From: Paraburkholderia sp. BL23I1N1
Lineage (GTDB): Bacteria > Pseudomonadota > Gammaproteobacteria > Burkholderiales > Burkholderiaceae
DNA length: 64,000 nucleotides
Assembly (NCBI RefSeq): GCF_003610295.1
Contig: NZ_RAPV01000004.1
Location: 201,865 to 265,864 of the forward strand
Reading direction: 5' to 3'
A program made the translations under genes and the position numbers. The notes below the pieces were generated by a model, which worked only from the letters and a program-made list of their open reading frames with translations, had not been told where the DNA came from and ran no database searches. Shown piece by piece: positions 1-8,924 of this stretch; position 1 is the first letter of the stretch; each line of letters begins with the position of its first letter.

Positions 1-1368
1 GACGGCTCGGCCCTCATCCCGTTCCGCTCGGCCTCCGGCATGTATCACTACAACCACCACGCGACGCGCCGGGGCGATATCAACGTGGCGGAAAAGCTTG
101 CTGGCCATAACGAACTCAAGGGTACGACCGGGACCGGCAAGAGCATGGTGGCTGCGGCGATCACCGGCATGCTGTCGCGCTTTGACCCGCTCCTGTACGT
201 GCTCGACAAGGGGCGTGGCTGGGAGGTACTGATCCGCGCAATGGGCGGTGCCTATGTCTACCTCGAGAAAGGCAAGCCCACCGACTGGGCACCGTTCGAG
301 CTGGCCGACACGCCGGATAACCGCGAGTTCCTGTACGGGCTGGTCGAACTGTGCGGCCGGAAGAACGGCGTCGACCACCAGGGCAAGCCGGTCAAGATCG
401 ATCTGAAAGCCTCGGAGAAGATCCAGTGCCGCAATGCCGTCGACGCGGTCATGGGCATTGACGACGTCCGCCTGCGCCGCTTCAGCCTGCTGCTGGACAG
501 CATTCCGGACGAAGGCGATGACGGTCTGCGCGCACGGCTGTCGATCTGGTGCAAGTCGGAGGGTGGCCGGTTCTGGTGGGTGTTCGACAACCCGCCCAAC
601 CTGTCGCTGAACATGAGCGAGCAGCGCTGGATCGGGTTCGACGTCGAGGCGTTCCTCGTCGAGAACTACGAGCCGTCGGAACCGGCGTTTGCTTACCTGT
701 TCCACCTCAAGAAGCTGATGCGCAGTGAAGGCCGGCTGATGCAGACGGTGATCGAAGAGTACTGGCTGCCGATCCGCTTTCGCACGATCCGTGAGCAGAT
801 CGAGGAAACACTCGCCAGCGGCCGCAAGGAGGGTGAGTTTCTCACCCTGATCACCCAGCAGCCGGAGCAGGCGCAGCGCGCGGCGGACCTGTTTCCCGCG
901 CTGCGCAGCCTTGTCGCGACCAAGCTCTGGCTGGCCGATCCGGCAGCAGAGGAAGCAGCGTATCTGCGCGACGGCATGACGAAGAAGGAATTCCGTGAGT
1001 TCAGGAAGCTCACGCCGCAGGCCCGGCGCTTCCTCATCAAGCAGGGCAACCAGTCTGCCTTCGCGAGTTTTGATCTGACCGGGCTGGATGACGCGATCGC
1101 GGTGTTTTCGGGTGACCGCGAGAACGTGCTGATCTGCGATGCGGTGCGCGCCGAGCTGGGCGACGATCCAGATGTCTGGCTGCCCGTCTATCTGGAGCGC
1201 GTGTTTGAACGCAAGCTGCGCACGCGCCTCGCGGCGAAGCACGGCGCCGATGAGCGTCTGTGGTCCACCGAGCTGCAGCGCGGCCTCGATCGCAAGCGGG
1301 CCGAACTCGCGGCCATTTATCCCTCAGCGCGGACCGTCGAAGCCGACGCCGACGCACTGACTGTCTGA
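1..1368 (+). CDS. virB4: VirB4 ATPase of a conjugative type IV secretion system (5' partial)
   Basis: This is the C-terminal part of a VirB4/TrbE-type ATPase, which powers pilus assembly and substrate transfer at the inner membrane. The reading frame is open from the first base of the window, so the start and N-terminal domain lie outside; about 455 codons are visible. A Walker A motif GTTGTGKS is encoded near 121-144. It is followed by the family block with DKGRGWEVLIRAMGG and the TPDNREFLYG segment, which matches VirB4 proteins well. A late LITQQPEQ segment fits the conserved part near the end of the ATPase domain. The gene opens the visible part of a virB4-to-virB11 operon, with virB5 beginning 23 bp downstream. 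The assignment is firm; only the missing 5' end is unknown. Confidence 0.93.
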   Translation, partial: DGSALIPFRSASGMYHYNHHATRRGDINVAEKLAGHNELKGTTGTGKSMVAAAITGMLSRFDPLLYVLDKGRGWEVLIRAMGGAYVYLEKGKPTDWAPFELADTPDNREFLYGLVELCGRKNGVDHQGKPVKIDLKASEKIQCRNAVDAVMGIDDVRLRRFSLLLDSIPDEGDDGLRARLSIWCKSEGGRFWWVFDNPPNLSLNMSEQRWIGFDVEAFLVENYEPSEPAFAYLFHLKKLMRSEGRLMQTVIEEYWLPIRFRTIREQIEETLASGRKEGEFLTLITQQPEQAQRAADLFPALRSLVATKLWLADPAAEEAAYLRDGMTKKEFREFRKLTPQARRFLIKQGNQSAFASFDLTGLDDAIAVFSGDRENVLICDAVRAELGDDPDVWLPVYLERVFERKLRTRLAAKHGADERLWSTELQRGLDRKRAELAAIYPSARTVEADADALTV

Positions 1369-1391
1369 CCATAACGCAATGGAGGAATGAA

Positions 1392-2069
1392 ATGAACGTC
1401 AACCGTGTCAGGCCGATCGTGCGCCTGCTCCGGGCAGGCCGTGTGGTGGCCGCTACGTTCGCGCTGTGCGCCGCGAGTGCCGTTCATGCGCAGGGTGTGC
1501 CGACGATTTCGCCCGCCGAACTCGCGCAGCAGATGGTGCAGGTCCAGCAGCTGTTTCAGCAGATCCAGAATCAGGAGGCCCAGTATCAGGCGCTGACCGG
1601 CAACAGCAGTTTCGGCAACATCATGAACGACGCATCGCTGCGTAACTATTTGCCGGAGCAGTGGCAGAACATTTACGACCAGGCGAAGAACGGCAGCCTA
1701 TCAGGCATCAGTTCGTCGATGCGCACTATCGAACAGCAGGAGGGCATGACGGACGCGAGCACGCCCGGCCAGCAACGCTATTACGACACGCTCGCGGCCA
1801 ACAAGGCGATGAACGAGCAGGCGTACAGCGCGACGACGGCGCGGCTGAATAACATCAAGCAACTGATGCAGTTGTCCAACGCGACGCAGGACCCGGCGCA
1901 GAAGGCGGATCTGCAGAACCGGATGGCGGCCGAAGAGGCAATGGTTACCAACGAGCAGACGCGTATGCAGCTCACCGCGCAACTGCAGCAGACCGAACTC
2001 AAGCTTGCTGAAGAGCAGCGCGACCGGGAATTCGATAACGCTCTCATGGGGAAAAACAATGGTCAATAA
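1392..2069 (+). CDS. virB5: VirB5 minor pilus / adhesin component of T4SS
   Basis: The protein is 225 residues. It starts at the ATG that follows a GGAGGA ribosome-binding site at 1381-1386. The N-terminus is a signal peptide with basic residues, a hydrophobic stretch and cleavage near AVHA/QG. The mature part is alpha-helical and rich in Gln and Ala, with segments such as FQQIQNQEAQYQALTGN typical of VirB5/TraC proteins, which sit at the pilus tip in the periplasm. It lies between virB4 and virB6 as in other P-type systems. Its last 11 bases overlap the next small gene. Identification rests on family pattern plus position and is strong. Confidence 0.9.
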   Translation: MNVNRVRPIVRLLRAGRVVAATFALCAASAVHAQGVPTISPAELAQQMVQVQQLFQQIQNQEAQYQALTGNSSFGNIMNDASLRNYLPEQWQNIYDQAKNGSLSGISSSMRTIEQQEGMTDASTPGQQRYYDTLAANKAMNEQAYSATTARLNNIKQLMQLSNATQDPAQKADLQNRMAAEEAMVTNEQTRMQLTAQLQQTELKLAEEQRDREFDNALMGKNNGQ

Positions 2070-2304
2070 GACACTTCTCGGCTCAATCATCGCTTTGCTG
2101 GTCGTGATCGCGGGCTATCTTGGTTACCTCGCCTGGGACCGTCACCAGCACAACGTGCAGGAAGAGCAACAGCAGCAGCAGGACCTGAAGTTCGATGCCG
2201 CCCTCGCAGGCATGACCCCGCAGCAATATGCAGCGAAGCAAAAGGAATTGTCGGAACATGCTGCGAGCGATGACGCGGAAGCTAGCGCCGCCGGCCTGAA
2301 ATAA
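2059..2304 (+). CDS. Small single-pass membrane protein between virB5 and virB6
   Basis: This is an 81-residue protein starting at MVNKTLLGS inside the end of virB5, so translation is probably coupled. One transmembrane helix at about residues 6-25 is followed by a charged, Gln-rich segment and a helical tail (GMTPQQYAAKQKEL). It has no lipobox cysteine, which argues against an EexN-type entry-exclusion lipoprotein, although entry-exclusion genes often occupy this place in virB operons. I do not recognise the family. Position and codon use support a real transfer-operon gene; the function is unknown. Confidence 0.6.
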   Translation: MVNKTLLGSIIALLVVIAGYLGYLAWDRHQHNVQEEQQQQQDLKFDAALAGMTPQQYAAKQKELSEHAASDDAEASAAGLK

Positions 2305-2339
2305 GTGTCGGCCGCCACAACCCTGAATGTGAGGTCATC

Positions 2340-3242
2340 GTGATAAATACTCATCTGTTTTCGTCAATGACGAGCTACATGGATCAGAACGTGGTGAACA
2401 CGATCACCACCGGGTCGACGCGGATGATTGCGCTGATCTCTCCGCTGATGGCCGCGTGCTTCAGTATTTATGTACTGCTCATCTTGTGGTCCTACTGGCA
2501 GGGCCGCAACGATGAGCCGATCAACGACTTTCTGATGCGAATGGCGACGTGGGCGTTCATCCTGACGTGCGGAATGAACATCCAGTTTTACAGCGAGTAC
2601 GTCGTGCCGTTTTTCAATGGGCTGGGAGAGCAGCTTTCCGCAGCGGTGACAAACGGAAGCAACACGGTGTCCGGGCTCGACAACCTGCTGGATGCCTACC
2701 TGAATTCCGCGCAGGCAATTTTCAACAACGCGCACGGGCTGAAAGTGTTCGAGGCGCTGTGGGTCGTTTGCCTGATGTTCATTTTCGGTACGCCCTTCAT
2801 GGCTATCGCGATCGCTTACCTGATTCTGGCCAAATTCGCGCTGGGGATCCTGCTTGCTCTCGGACCGCTGTTCATCTCGGCTGCGCTCTTTCCACCAGCA
2901 CGGCAGTTCTTCTGGAACTGGGTGGGGCAGTGCATGAACTACGTCTTTCTCGTCACACTGTTCGCGGCGTCGTGCGCGCTGGAGGTCAATTTCGCGATGG
3001 GCTTCATACCGTCGGGTGGTGCGATGCCAACCATAGCGGAGGTCTTTGAGCTCGACATTATGGGGATTTCCTTCTGGATCATCGCGCTCAACCTGCCCGG
3101 ACTGGCGTCGTCGCTCGCCGGTGGTGTTGGGATCTCCACCATGGTGGGCAAGCTCGGCACGGCCGGCAAGATGCTTGGGGCCCTCGCAAAGGCTGGCGGC
3201 CACGGCGCCAAGCCCTCTGGCGGTAGCCTGAGTCCTCAATAA
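2340..3242 (+). CDS. virB6: VirB6 / TrbL polytopic inner-membrane T4SS protein
   Basis: The protein is 300 residues and starts at a GTG preceded by GAGG. It has several hydrophobic helices, and the central region with AKFALGILLALGPLFIS followed by FPPARQFFWNWVGQ is the conserved TrbL/VirB6 block that forms part of the substrate channel. The start is set by the ribosome-binding site at about 2330. Genes before and after are on the same strand with short gaps. Length and topology match the family. The C-terminal Gly-rich tail ends in SGGSLSPQ. Confidence 0.92.
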   Translation: MINTHLFSSMTSYMDQNVVNTITTGSTRMIALISPLMAACFSIYVLLILWSYWQGRNDEPINDFLMRMATWAFILTCGMNIQFYSEYVVPFFNGLGEQLSAAVTNGSNTVSGLDNLLDAYLNSAQAIFNNAHGLKVFEALWVVCLMFIFGTPFMAIAIAYLILAKFALGILLALGPLFISAALFPPARQFFWNWVGQCMNYVFLVTLFAASCALEVNFAMGFIPSGGAMPTIAEVFELDIMGISFWIIALNLPGLASSLAGGVGISTMVGKLGTAGKMLGALAKAGGHGAKPSGGSLSPQ

Positions 3243-3253
3243 AGGAGAACCGG

Positions 3254-3349
3254 ATGAAACGTTTTCTGATCAGGCTCGGACGGTGGTGGCTGGCTGCGGT
3301 GGTGATCTGCACGGTGGGACTGATCCTCTCCATCGAGCTTATACATTGA
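3254..3349 (+). CDS. 31-residue single-pass membrane protein
   Basis: A very short ORF begins with an ATG eight bases after an AAAGGAGA ribosome-binding site that overlaps the virB6 stop region. It encodes a basic N-terminus (MKRFLIRLGRWW), a hydrophobic helix of about 18 residues and the short tail SIELIH. The strong ribosome-binding site, the position between virB6 and virB7 and the clean single-helix topology favour a real gene. It is too small for family assignment. Its role is unknown; a small T4SS accessory protein is the simplest guess. Confidence 0.5.
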   Translation: MKRFLIRLGRWWLAAVVICTVGLILSIELIH

Positions 3350-3472
3350 CCCGTGGGACCACCTTCATGAAGAAGATGGAATGTAACGCGCGCCGCGCGG
3401 GATCAACCTGCAAACGAAATATGGTAACCGTCGGGCGGCGACCAGTCCATCCAGACAGCAAAGGAGAAAAAA

Positions 3473-3802
3473 ATGCATCACATGAACAGCAAGACAGTAA
3501 CCCGACGTGTGCCAGCGCGGGCGATCGCCGCTCGAACAATTCTGGGACTCGTTGTCTACGCCGGCTTGATTGCGCTGCTTACAGCTACCGCGCGGCAGAT
3601 CCTCGCGCCATTCAAACCAGAATTACACCGCATTCTGTCGGCGTTGCCCACCGAGGACTGGGCATTGGCATGCATCTGCATCGTGCTGCTCTTTCTGGCG
3701 CTGCAGATTCCGGGCATCGGGGCCGCGATCGCGGCCGGCGCGTGGGAACTGGCTGGTGAAGTCCGTCGTGCGGTGCGACGCACGAAAGGCCGCCAGTCAT
3801 GA
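3473..3802 (+). CDS. Two-helix membrane protein upstream of virB7
   Basis: The protein is 109 residues, with a basic N-terminus and two hydrophobic segments at about residues 22-42 and 62-88 separated by a short hydrophilic loop, then a basic tail. The chosen ATG follows AAGGAG by six bases; an alternative ATG nine bases later keeps the same frame. Its stop overlaps the start of virB7 (ATGA), so the two are probably translationally coupled. I do not recognise the family. Membership of the virB operon suggests a conjugation-associated membrane protein. Confidence 0.65.
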   Translation: MHHMNSKTVTRRVPARAIAARTILGLVVYAGLIALLTATARQILAPFKPELHRILSALPTEDWALACICIVLLFLALQIPGIGAAIAAGAWELAGEVRRAVRRTKGRQS

Positions 3803-3945
3803 AAACTGCACTCGCGGTGGCCTTGCTCATTCTCTCGTTGCAGGCGTGCAGTTCACCTCCAAAACCTCCCGAGCCGACGGGCCAATGGGTGCCGGTCAAC
3901 CAGCTCGCGGCGCAGCAACAGGCTGTGCGTACCCAATCGAAGTGA
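3799..3945 (+). CDS. virB7: VirB7-like outer-membrane lipoprotein
   Basis: This is a 48-residue protein. The signal sequence ends in the lipobox LQAC, so Cys17 would be lipidated, followed by a short Pro-rich stretch (SSPPKPPEP). Size, lipobox and location immediately before virB8 and virB9 match VirB7, which anchors VirB9 in the outer-membrane core complex. The start overlaps the preceding stop (ATGA). Sequence conservation in VirB7 is low, so the call rests on lipobox, size and synteny. Confidence 0.85.
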   Translation: MKTALAVALLILSLQACSSPPKPPEPTGQWVPVNQLAAQQQAVRTQSK

Positions 3946-3953
3946 GGAACACG

Positions 3954-4808
3954 ATGACATCTACCATCAGACAATGGTTCGCGGGTGGATCACAGGCGCG
4001 CAAGCGCCGCAAAGGCGGGGAAACACCGCTGGCCGTGCAGGCAGCGGGGCACGTCGGCTCTCTCGCGAGCGGCATTGACGCAGGCGAGCGTGATGCTGTC
4101 GCGTGGTATCTGAAGCAGGCACAGGCCTTCGAGAGGTCGAAAGTCGAGGCGGCCGAGGAGAAGGCGCGGATCGCCGACCGGCGCTCGCTGCTGTCCGGGG
4201 GTGTGGCGCTCGCGGCCGTTTTTGGTATGGGGGTTTTAGGACTCCTAAAGCGGCCGAATCCACCTGCCGTTCTGCGCGTGAATGATACGAACGGCAACGT
4301 GGATGTGTTGCCCACGACGGCCACCGGTCACGTGACCTTCACCGAGAAGACCGATCGCGCGGATCTGCGCCGCTACGTCGAAATGCGCGAAGGCTACGAC
4401 TGGGAGACGATCTCCGACACGCATGCGGCCGTCATGTTCATGAGCGATGACCACGAGAAGGAAATCTACGACACGTTCCTGCAGGGGCCGACCGGGCCGC
4501 TCAAGCTGCTGAAGGATCAGGCTCGCGTGCTTGCGCGCGTCGGCTCGATCACGTTCGTCGGCTCGACCGCGCAGGTATTTTGCTCGCGGCAGCTGATTCC
4601 GCTGAACCCCGCGGTGAAGCGTCCTGATCCGACCTGGTGGATTGCGACGGTGGCGTTCGAGCGCGTGGATGTGCCGGAGAAAAAAGATCAGCAGGACATC
4701 GATCCGGACGGCTTTCGCTGCACGAGCTACGAGGTCACGCGCGACTGGACGCGTGCACCCGCCGACGCGCCCTCTTCGTCGACGCCGGCAGCGGGGAACG
4801 CATCATGA
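3954..4808 (+). CDS. virB8: VirB8 inner-membrane assembly factor
   Basis: The protein is 284 residues. A cytoplasmic N-terminal part of about 75 residues is followed by one transmembrane helix (SGGVALAAVFGMGVLGLL) and a periplasmic NTF2-like domain. That domain contains YVEMREGYDWETI and the later VGSTAQVFCSRQ and TWWIATVAFE strands typical of VirB8. The start ATG lies eight bases after virB7. The stop overlaps the virB9 start (ATGA). VirB8 nucleates the inner-membrane complex and contacts VirB9 and VirB10. Confidence 0.93.
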   Translation: MTSTIRQWFAGGSQARKRRKGGETPLAVQAAGHVGSLASGIDAGERDAVAWYLKQAQAFERSKVEAAEEKARIADRRSLLSGGVALAAVFGMGVLGLLKRPNPPAVLRVNDTNGNVDVLPTTATGHVTFTEKTDRADLRRYVEMREGYDWETISDTHAAVMFMSDDHEKEIYDTFLQGPTGPLKLLKDQARVLARVGSITFVGSTAQVFCSRQLIPLNPAVKRPDPTWWIATVAFERVDVPEKKDQQDIDPDGFRCTSYEVTRDWTRAPADAPSSSTPAAGNAS

Positions 4809-5737
4809 ACACCGGATTCTTTCGCCTGCCTCCCGGCGTGGTGGCCATGGCTGCGGGGCTCGCCTTCATATCGTCGAATGTAAGGGCACTCGAGACACCA
4901 CGCAGTTGCGGTTCGGATCCGCACATCCAGTGCGCCACCTACGACCCCAACCAGGCGTATCGCGTCGCAACCATGCCGGGCCGCGTAGTGATGATCCAGT
5001 TCGAACCGGGCGAACACATCATCGACAGCGGTGAAGGCATCGGAGACGGCAAGGCATGGCACGTGGCCATCAACGATAGCGGGGCGCTGCTCAAGCCGGG
5101 TGCGTTGCAGCCGGAAACCAATCTTGTACTCGTCACTAACCGGCGCACGTATTCGCTCTCGCTTGCCGACGTGTCGGCCGCCCAGCCAGCGACCTGGATG
5201 CTGCGATTCGACTATCCGGACACGAAAGCGAAGCTGACTGCGGCGCAGCAGCGCCGGCAGGCGGCAGTCAGCGCGGCGCTCGGCGGTCAACAGATCAATC
5301 AGCAGGGCAACGGTCCGGCTGTGCCGGCGTCGCTCGCGGCAGGGACGAATGCGGTGCAGGCAGCTGCTGCCCAAGCGGTGACATCGGCTTCGGCCGCGAA
5401 CATGCAGTACATGATGCGCGGCGATCGCGCACTCGCGCCGACGGCGCTCTGGGACGACGGCCGCTTTACGTACTTCAAGTATGCGACCGCGCGCGACCTG
5501 CCGACGATCTTCACGAAGCTGCCGGACGGCGGCGAGGCGACCGCGAACTTCCACATGGAAGGCGATACGGTCGTCGTGCACGAGGTGTCGAAGTCGTTTG
5601 TCATCCGCTTCGGCCAGTCGGTGCTGGGGATCCGCAATGACAGCTATTCGCCTGATGGGCATTACAACCGTGCGGGCTCGTCGGTGCCGGGCAGCGCGCG
5701 CATCGAGCGCGACCATGCCGATGCATCGGCGAACTGA
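4805..5737 (+). CDS. virB9: VirB9 outer-membrane core component
   Basis: The protein is 310 residues with a signal peptide ending near VRALE. The N-terminal VirB9 domain carries DPNQAYRVATMPGRVVMIQF and the GDGKAWHVAINDSGALLKP region. The C-terminal domain carries YMMRGDRALAPTALWDDGRFTYFKY, characteristic of VirB9/TrbG. The Ala/Gln-rich linker between the two halves is normal for the family. The start overlaps virB8 by four bases. It should form the periplasmic ring with VirB7 and VirB10. Confidence 0.93.
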   Translation: MNTGFFRLPPGVVAMAAGLAFISSNVRALETPRSCGSDPHIQCATYDPNQAYRVATMPGRVVMIQFEPGEHIIDSGEGIGDGKAWHVAINDSGALLKPGALQPETNLVLVTNRRTYSLSLADVSAAQPATWMLRFDYPDTKAKLTAAQQRRQAAVSAALGGQQINQQGNGPAVPASLAAGTNAVQAAAAQAVTSASAANMQYMMRGDRALAPTALWDDGRFTYFKYATARDLPTIFTKLPDGGEATANFHMEGDTVVVHEVSKSFVIRFGQSVLGIRNDSYSPDGHYNRAGSSVPGSARIERDHADASAN

Positions 5738-5755
5738 TCAGGGAGCGAACAGGGC

Positions 5756-7141
5756 ATGACTGAACGAAACGAAATCGAACATGCGGCGCGTCGGGCCGCC
5801 CCGGCCGACGTCGGCCCGCAGCCCTCGCTTGACCTGCCGGGGCGCCGGAAGACGCGCGTGGGCAAGCTGCGTCTGGTGCTGGTCGCGCTGGCCGTGATCG
5901 CGCTGGGTGCGTCGGGCGTCACGATCTATCTGCAGCGCCTCTTCCAGCAGCATCAGGATGCGAAGCAGGCCGCGCTCAACAAGCCGAAAGACAGTGGCGC
6001 GAGTGACGCCGGCGCAGATCTGGAGACGCAGAAGGACCGGATCAAGAAAGCGGAGGCTGATCAGGCCCGTGCAGCGTCGGAGGCTGCGGCTGCGGCGAAT
6101 TCCCGTCTCGCGACGCCGTCCGGTGCGGCGTCGCAGACGGGCGGCGCAACGAATGGACAGGCAGTGGCGGTGAGCAACCAGCCACGGCCGCTCACGCCGG
6201 CCGAGCGCCGCCTGCAGGGCAGCGTGCTCGTCTCGAACGGGAGCAACGGGGCGGGCCGGAGCGAAGATGGTCCGGTGGCCTCGAATGAAACCACCGGTGA
6301 CAGCGAGGGCAACCCGGCGGGCAACGCGGGAGCGGGCGGCCATGACGCGGGTGGGCTGGCGGGTCTCGCGAAGTCGATGGGCTTCTCGGCGCTGCATGGT
6401 TCCAGTGCAGGCGGTGCATCCGGCCCGACCAGCAGGACGGACGCGGGCGACAGCAAGGGGTCGTCCATCGACCAGTCGTTGCAGCCATCGAAGCTGCAGC
6501 CGATGCAGGCCTCGTTCCGGCCGAACCGGCACTACCTGCTCAGCCGCAACACGATCATCCGGTGCGGTCAGGCGACGGCGATCCGCACCGACCGGCCGGG
6601 CCTGATCGGATGCCCGATCGCTCAGGACGTGTGGTCCGACGACGGCACGACGCTGCTCGTGCGCAAGGGCGCGATGGCCAAGGGCGAGCAGCGCGACGCA
6701 GTGCTGCAGGGGCAGGGCGTGATCGGCGCGATCTGGGACGAGATCGACGACGGCGACGTGCATATTCCGCTGAATTCGCCGGCGACCGATCCGCTCGGCG
6801 CGGCCGGCATCCCAGCCTACGTCGACGAGCACTTCTGGCAGCGCTTCAAGGGGGCACTGATGGTGAGCCTGATTGGCGACTTCGGCCAGGCGCTGGCCAA
6901 CAAGGCGACCGGCTCCGGCCAGACGATCACGTTCTCGAACAGCTCCAACGCGACGCAGGACGTCGCGGCCGAGACGCTGCGCAACACGATCAACATCCCG
7001 CCGACGGCGTATTCGAACCAGGGCTCGGTGATCAATATCTTCGTGGCACGCGACATCGATCTGAGTGGCGTGTACGAGAACGTCGATGCGCAGGGTAACC
7101 CGGCGCAGGGCAATCCGGTCGGCACCGACGCACAGCAATGA
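5756..7141 (+). CDS. virB10: VirB10 / TrbI energy-coupling core protein
   Basis: The protein is 461 residues. A short cytoplasmic N-terminus and one membrane helix (LRLVLVALAVIALGASGVTI) lead into a long Gly/Ser/Ala-rich periplasmic linker. The C-terminal TrbI domain contains RNTIIRCGQATAI, LLVRKGAMAKGEQ and INIFVARDIDLSGVY. These are the classical VirB10 blocks that bridge inner and outer membrane. The final bases contain the ATGA that could start the next gene. Domain order and position are as expected, so the call is firm. Confidence 0.94.
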   Translation: MTERNEIEHAARRAAPADVGPQPSLDLPGRRKTRVGKLRLVLVALAVIALGASGVTIYLQRLFQQHQDAKQAALNKPKDSGASDAGADLETQKDRIKKAEADQARAASEAAAAANSRLATPSGAASQTGGATNGQAVAVSNQPRPLTPAERRLQGSVLVSNGSNGAGRSEDGPVASNETTGDSEGNPAGNAGAGGHDAGGLAGLAKSMGFSALHGSSAGGASGPTSRTDAGDSKGSSIDQSLQPSKLQPMQASFRPNRHYLLSRNTIIRCGQATAIRTDRPGLIGCPIAQDVWSDDGTTLLVRKGAMAKGEQRDAVLQGQGVIGAIWDEIDDGDVHIPLNSPATDPLGAAGIPAYVDEHFWQRFKGALMVSLIGDFGQALANKATGSGQTITFSNSSNATQDVAAETLRNTINIPPTAYSNQGSVINIFVARDIDLSGVYENVDAQGNPAQGNPVGTDAQQ

Positions 7142-7152
7142 GGAACAGGCTC

Positions 7153-7827
7153 ATGAATCTGAAAATTACCTTTCCGGAGGACTTTCCATTACATGGTCTC
7201 GAGCGCGACATGTTCGAAACGAAGCTGCGCGCCGCGCTGCGTTTCTGCTTCCATGGCAACACGGTCCGGCAACTGGCCGAACGGGTGGATGCCCGGCGTG
7301 CGCGTTCGCTACCGGCCGGCGCATGGGACGCGTTACCGCTGCGCCGGATCGCCGACGAGCACGCGTTCGACGACTGCCTGACGCTCGACGGCTGCCGGAT
7401 TGAGGACATGTCCACGTCGTTGCGTCGCAACCTGTTGCGCAATGTCGGGGCTCGTATCGGGCTGACGATCTCGGAATGGGGCGACAGCGCCTTGCCGCTG
7501 CCCGGTGAGCCGGTCAGTCACGTCGCCGGTCATGTGATGGAATCTGACGCAACTAACAGTCAGTTCTCCGCATTCATACCAGTTCGCGGGCGCCATGCGC
7601 CGCGCACATTTAGCGTCCTGCTTGCAGCGGGTCTGTGCGTAGCCGTGGCAATCGGCGGGGCGGCCTGGAAATCGACCCGGCCGGCCGCGCCCCTGAGTGC
7701 AACCGTGGTGTCCACGTCGCCAGCGCAAACGCTCCGCGACCTGGCCAGCAGCGTCCCGGACGACCGGCGGCCATACCGCGTGTCCGTGCAGATCGAGCCG
7801 CAGGGCGGCGCCGTCACGCATCGCTGA
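7153..7827 (+). CDS. Single-pass membrane protein between virB10 and virB11
   Basis: I do not recognise this protein of about 224 residues. An ATG at 7138 would overlap the virB10 stop, but the ATG at 7153 is preceded by GAGGA at a good distance and was chosen. The N-terminal half is a soluble acidic/basic domain (ITFPEDFPLHGLERDMFE). A transmembrane helix near the middle-to-end (FSVLLAAGLCVAVAIGGAAW) is followed by a periplasmic tail with RPYRVSVQIEPQGG. Its insertion between virB10 and virB11 suggests a system-specific T4SS accessory factor. Confidence 0.65.
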   Translation: MNLKITFPEDFPLHGLERDMFETKLRAALRFCFHGNTVRQLAERVDARRARSLPAGAWDALPLRRIADEHAFDDCLTLDGCRIEDMSTSLRRNLLRNVGARIGLTISEWGDSALPLPGEPVSHVAGHVMESDATNSQFSAFIPVRGRHAPRTFSVLLAAGLCVAVAIGGAAWKSTRPAAPLSATVVSTSPAQTLRDLASSVPDDRRPYRVSVQIEPQGGAVTHR

Positions 7828-7886
7828 CCGCGCGACTACCGTCCGGTCAGCGACCGGGTATGTCTACCTACTGCAAAGGAATACAG

Positions 7887-8924
7887 ATGAGCGCCGCTGT
7901 TATTGACGTGATCGAGAAAGGCACAATCGCCCGCAGCTTTCTGAAACAGATGGGCATCGCCAACTTCTTCGACGGAAGCCTGACCGAGGTGGCCATCAAC
8001 CGGCCCGGCGAAATCTGGACGCAGGGCAGCGGCGGCTGGAGGCGGCATGACGCGTCCGCGTGCACGCTCGATGCGTGCTTCAAGCTTGCCAACGCGCTGA
8101 CCGTGATGAAGGGCGGCAAGTTCTCGACGAAAGAGCCGATTCATCCGGTGGTGCTGCCCGATGGCCAGCGCGGGCACGTGCTGATGCAGCCGGCCTGCGA
8201 GCAGGACACGATTTCCATCACGATCCGCATTCCGTCGAACGTGCGCTTTTCCGTCGCCGAGTATGAACGCAACGGCTGGTTCGAGGGCTATCGCGACGTC
8301 TCGCCGCGTCGCGACATGTCGGCGACACTCGATCTGCAGCCGTTCGAACTCGGGATGCTGGAAGCGAAGAGTCAGCGCAATGTCACGCGCATGCTCGAGC
8401 TCGCTGTCGCGAACCGTCTGAACATCGCGCTCGCCGGCGGCACCGGCTCCGGCAAGACCACGCTGAACAAGGCGCTCTCGGACCTCGTGCCGTCCGATGA
8501 GCGGATCGGCACGATCGAGGACACGCCGGAGCTGTCGCTGCCGAATCACCCGAACCATGTGCACCTGTTTTTCAGCGACGCGCTGCCCGCAAAGGAACTT
8601 GTCAGGTCGACGCTGCGCATGAGGTTCGATCGGGTGTTTCTCGCCGAACTGCGCGGCGACGAGACGTGGGACTACATGACGCTGCTCAACACCGGCACGC
8701 CTGGCGGCATCACGACCGTCCACTGCAACGATGCCCGCTCGGCGCACTCGCGCATCGCCACACTCATCAAGCAGAGCGTGGTGGGCCAGACGCTCGACTG
8801 GCAATTCATCATGGAACAGGTGCGCGTCACGGTTGATCTTGTCCTTTTCATGCGCGACAAGCGGCTCACCGAGATCTGGTACGACCCGATCGGCAAGGCG
8901 CAACTGCTCGGGTGCGTCTCATGA
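7887..8924 (+). CDS. virB11: VirB11 traffic ATPase
   Basis: The protein is 345 residues, starting at an ATG after AAAGGA. The C-terminal RecA-like domain has Walker A GGTGSGKTT, an acidic Asp box (TIEDTPELSLPNH), Walker B within RVFLAELRGDETWD, and the His box GGITTVHCNDA. These are all hallmarks of VirB11/GspE secretion ATPases. It is expected to form a hexamer at the cytoplasmic face and to switch between pilus assembly and substrate transfer. The stop overlaps the next start (ATGA). Confidence 0.95.
   Translation: MSAAVIDVIEKGTIARSFLKQMGIANFFDGSLTEVAINRPGEIWTQGSGGWRRHDASACTLDACFKLANALTVMKGGKFSTKEPIHPVVLPDGQRGHVLMQPACEQDTISITIRIPSNVRFSVAEYERNGWFEGYRDVSPRRDMSATLDLQPFELGMLEAKSQRNVTRMLELAVANRLNIALAGGTGSGKTTLNKALSDLVPSDERIGTIEDTPELSLPNHPNHVHLFFSDALPAKELVRSTLRMRFDRVFLAELRGDETWDYMTLLNTGTPGGITTVHCNDARSAHSRIATLIKQSVVGQTLDWQFIMEQVRVTVDLVLFMRDKRLTEIWYDPIGKAQLLGCVS

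Noticed and set aside
5738..7138. Long open frame on the minus strand opposite virB10 (over 460 codons)
   Set aside because: It is very Arg-rich, has no motif or ribosome-binding site, and lies exactly opposite a confident virB10; it is a high-GC shadow.
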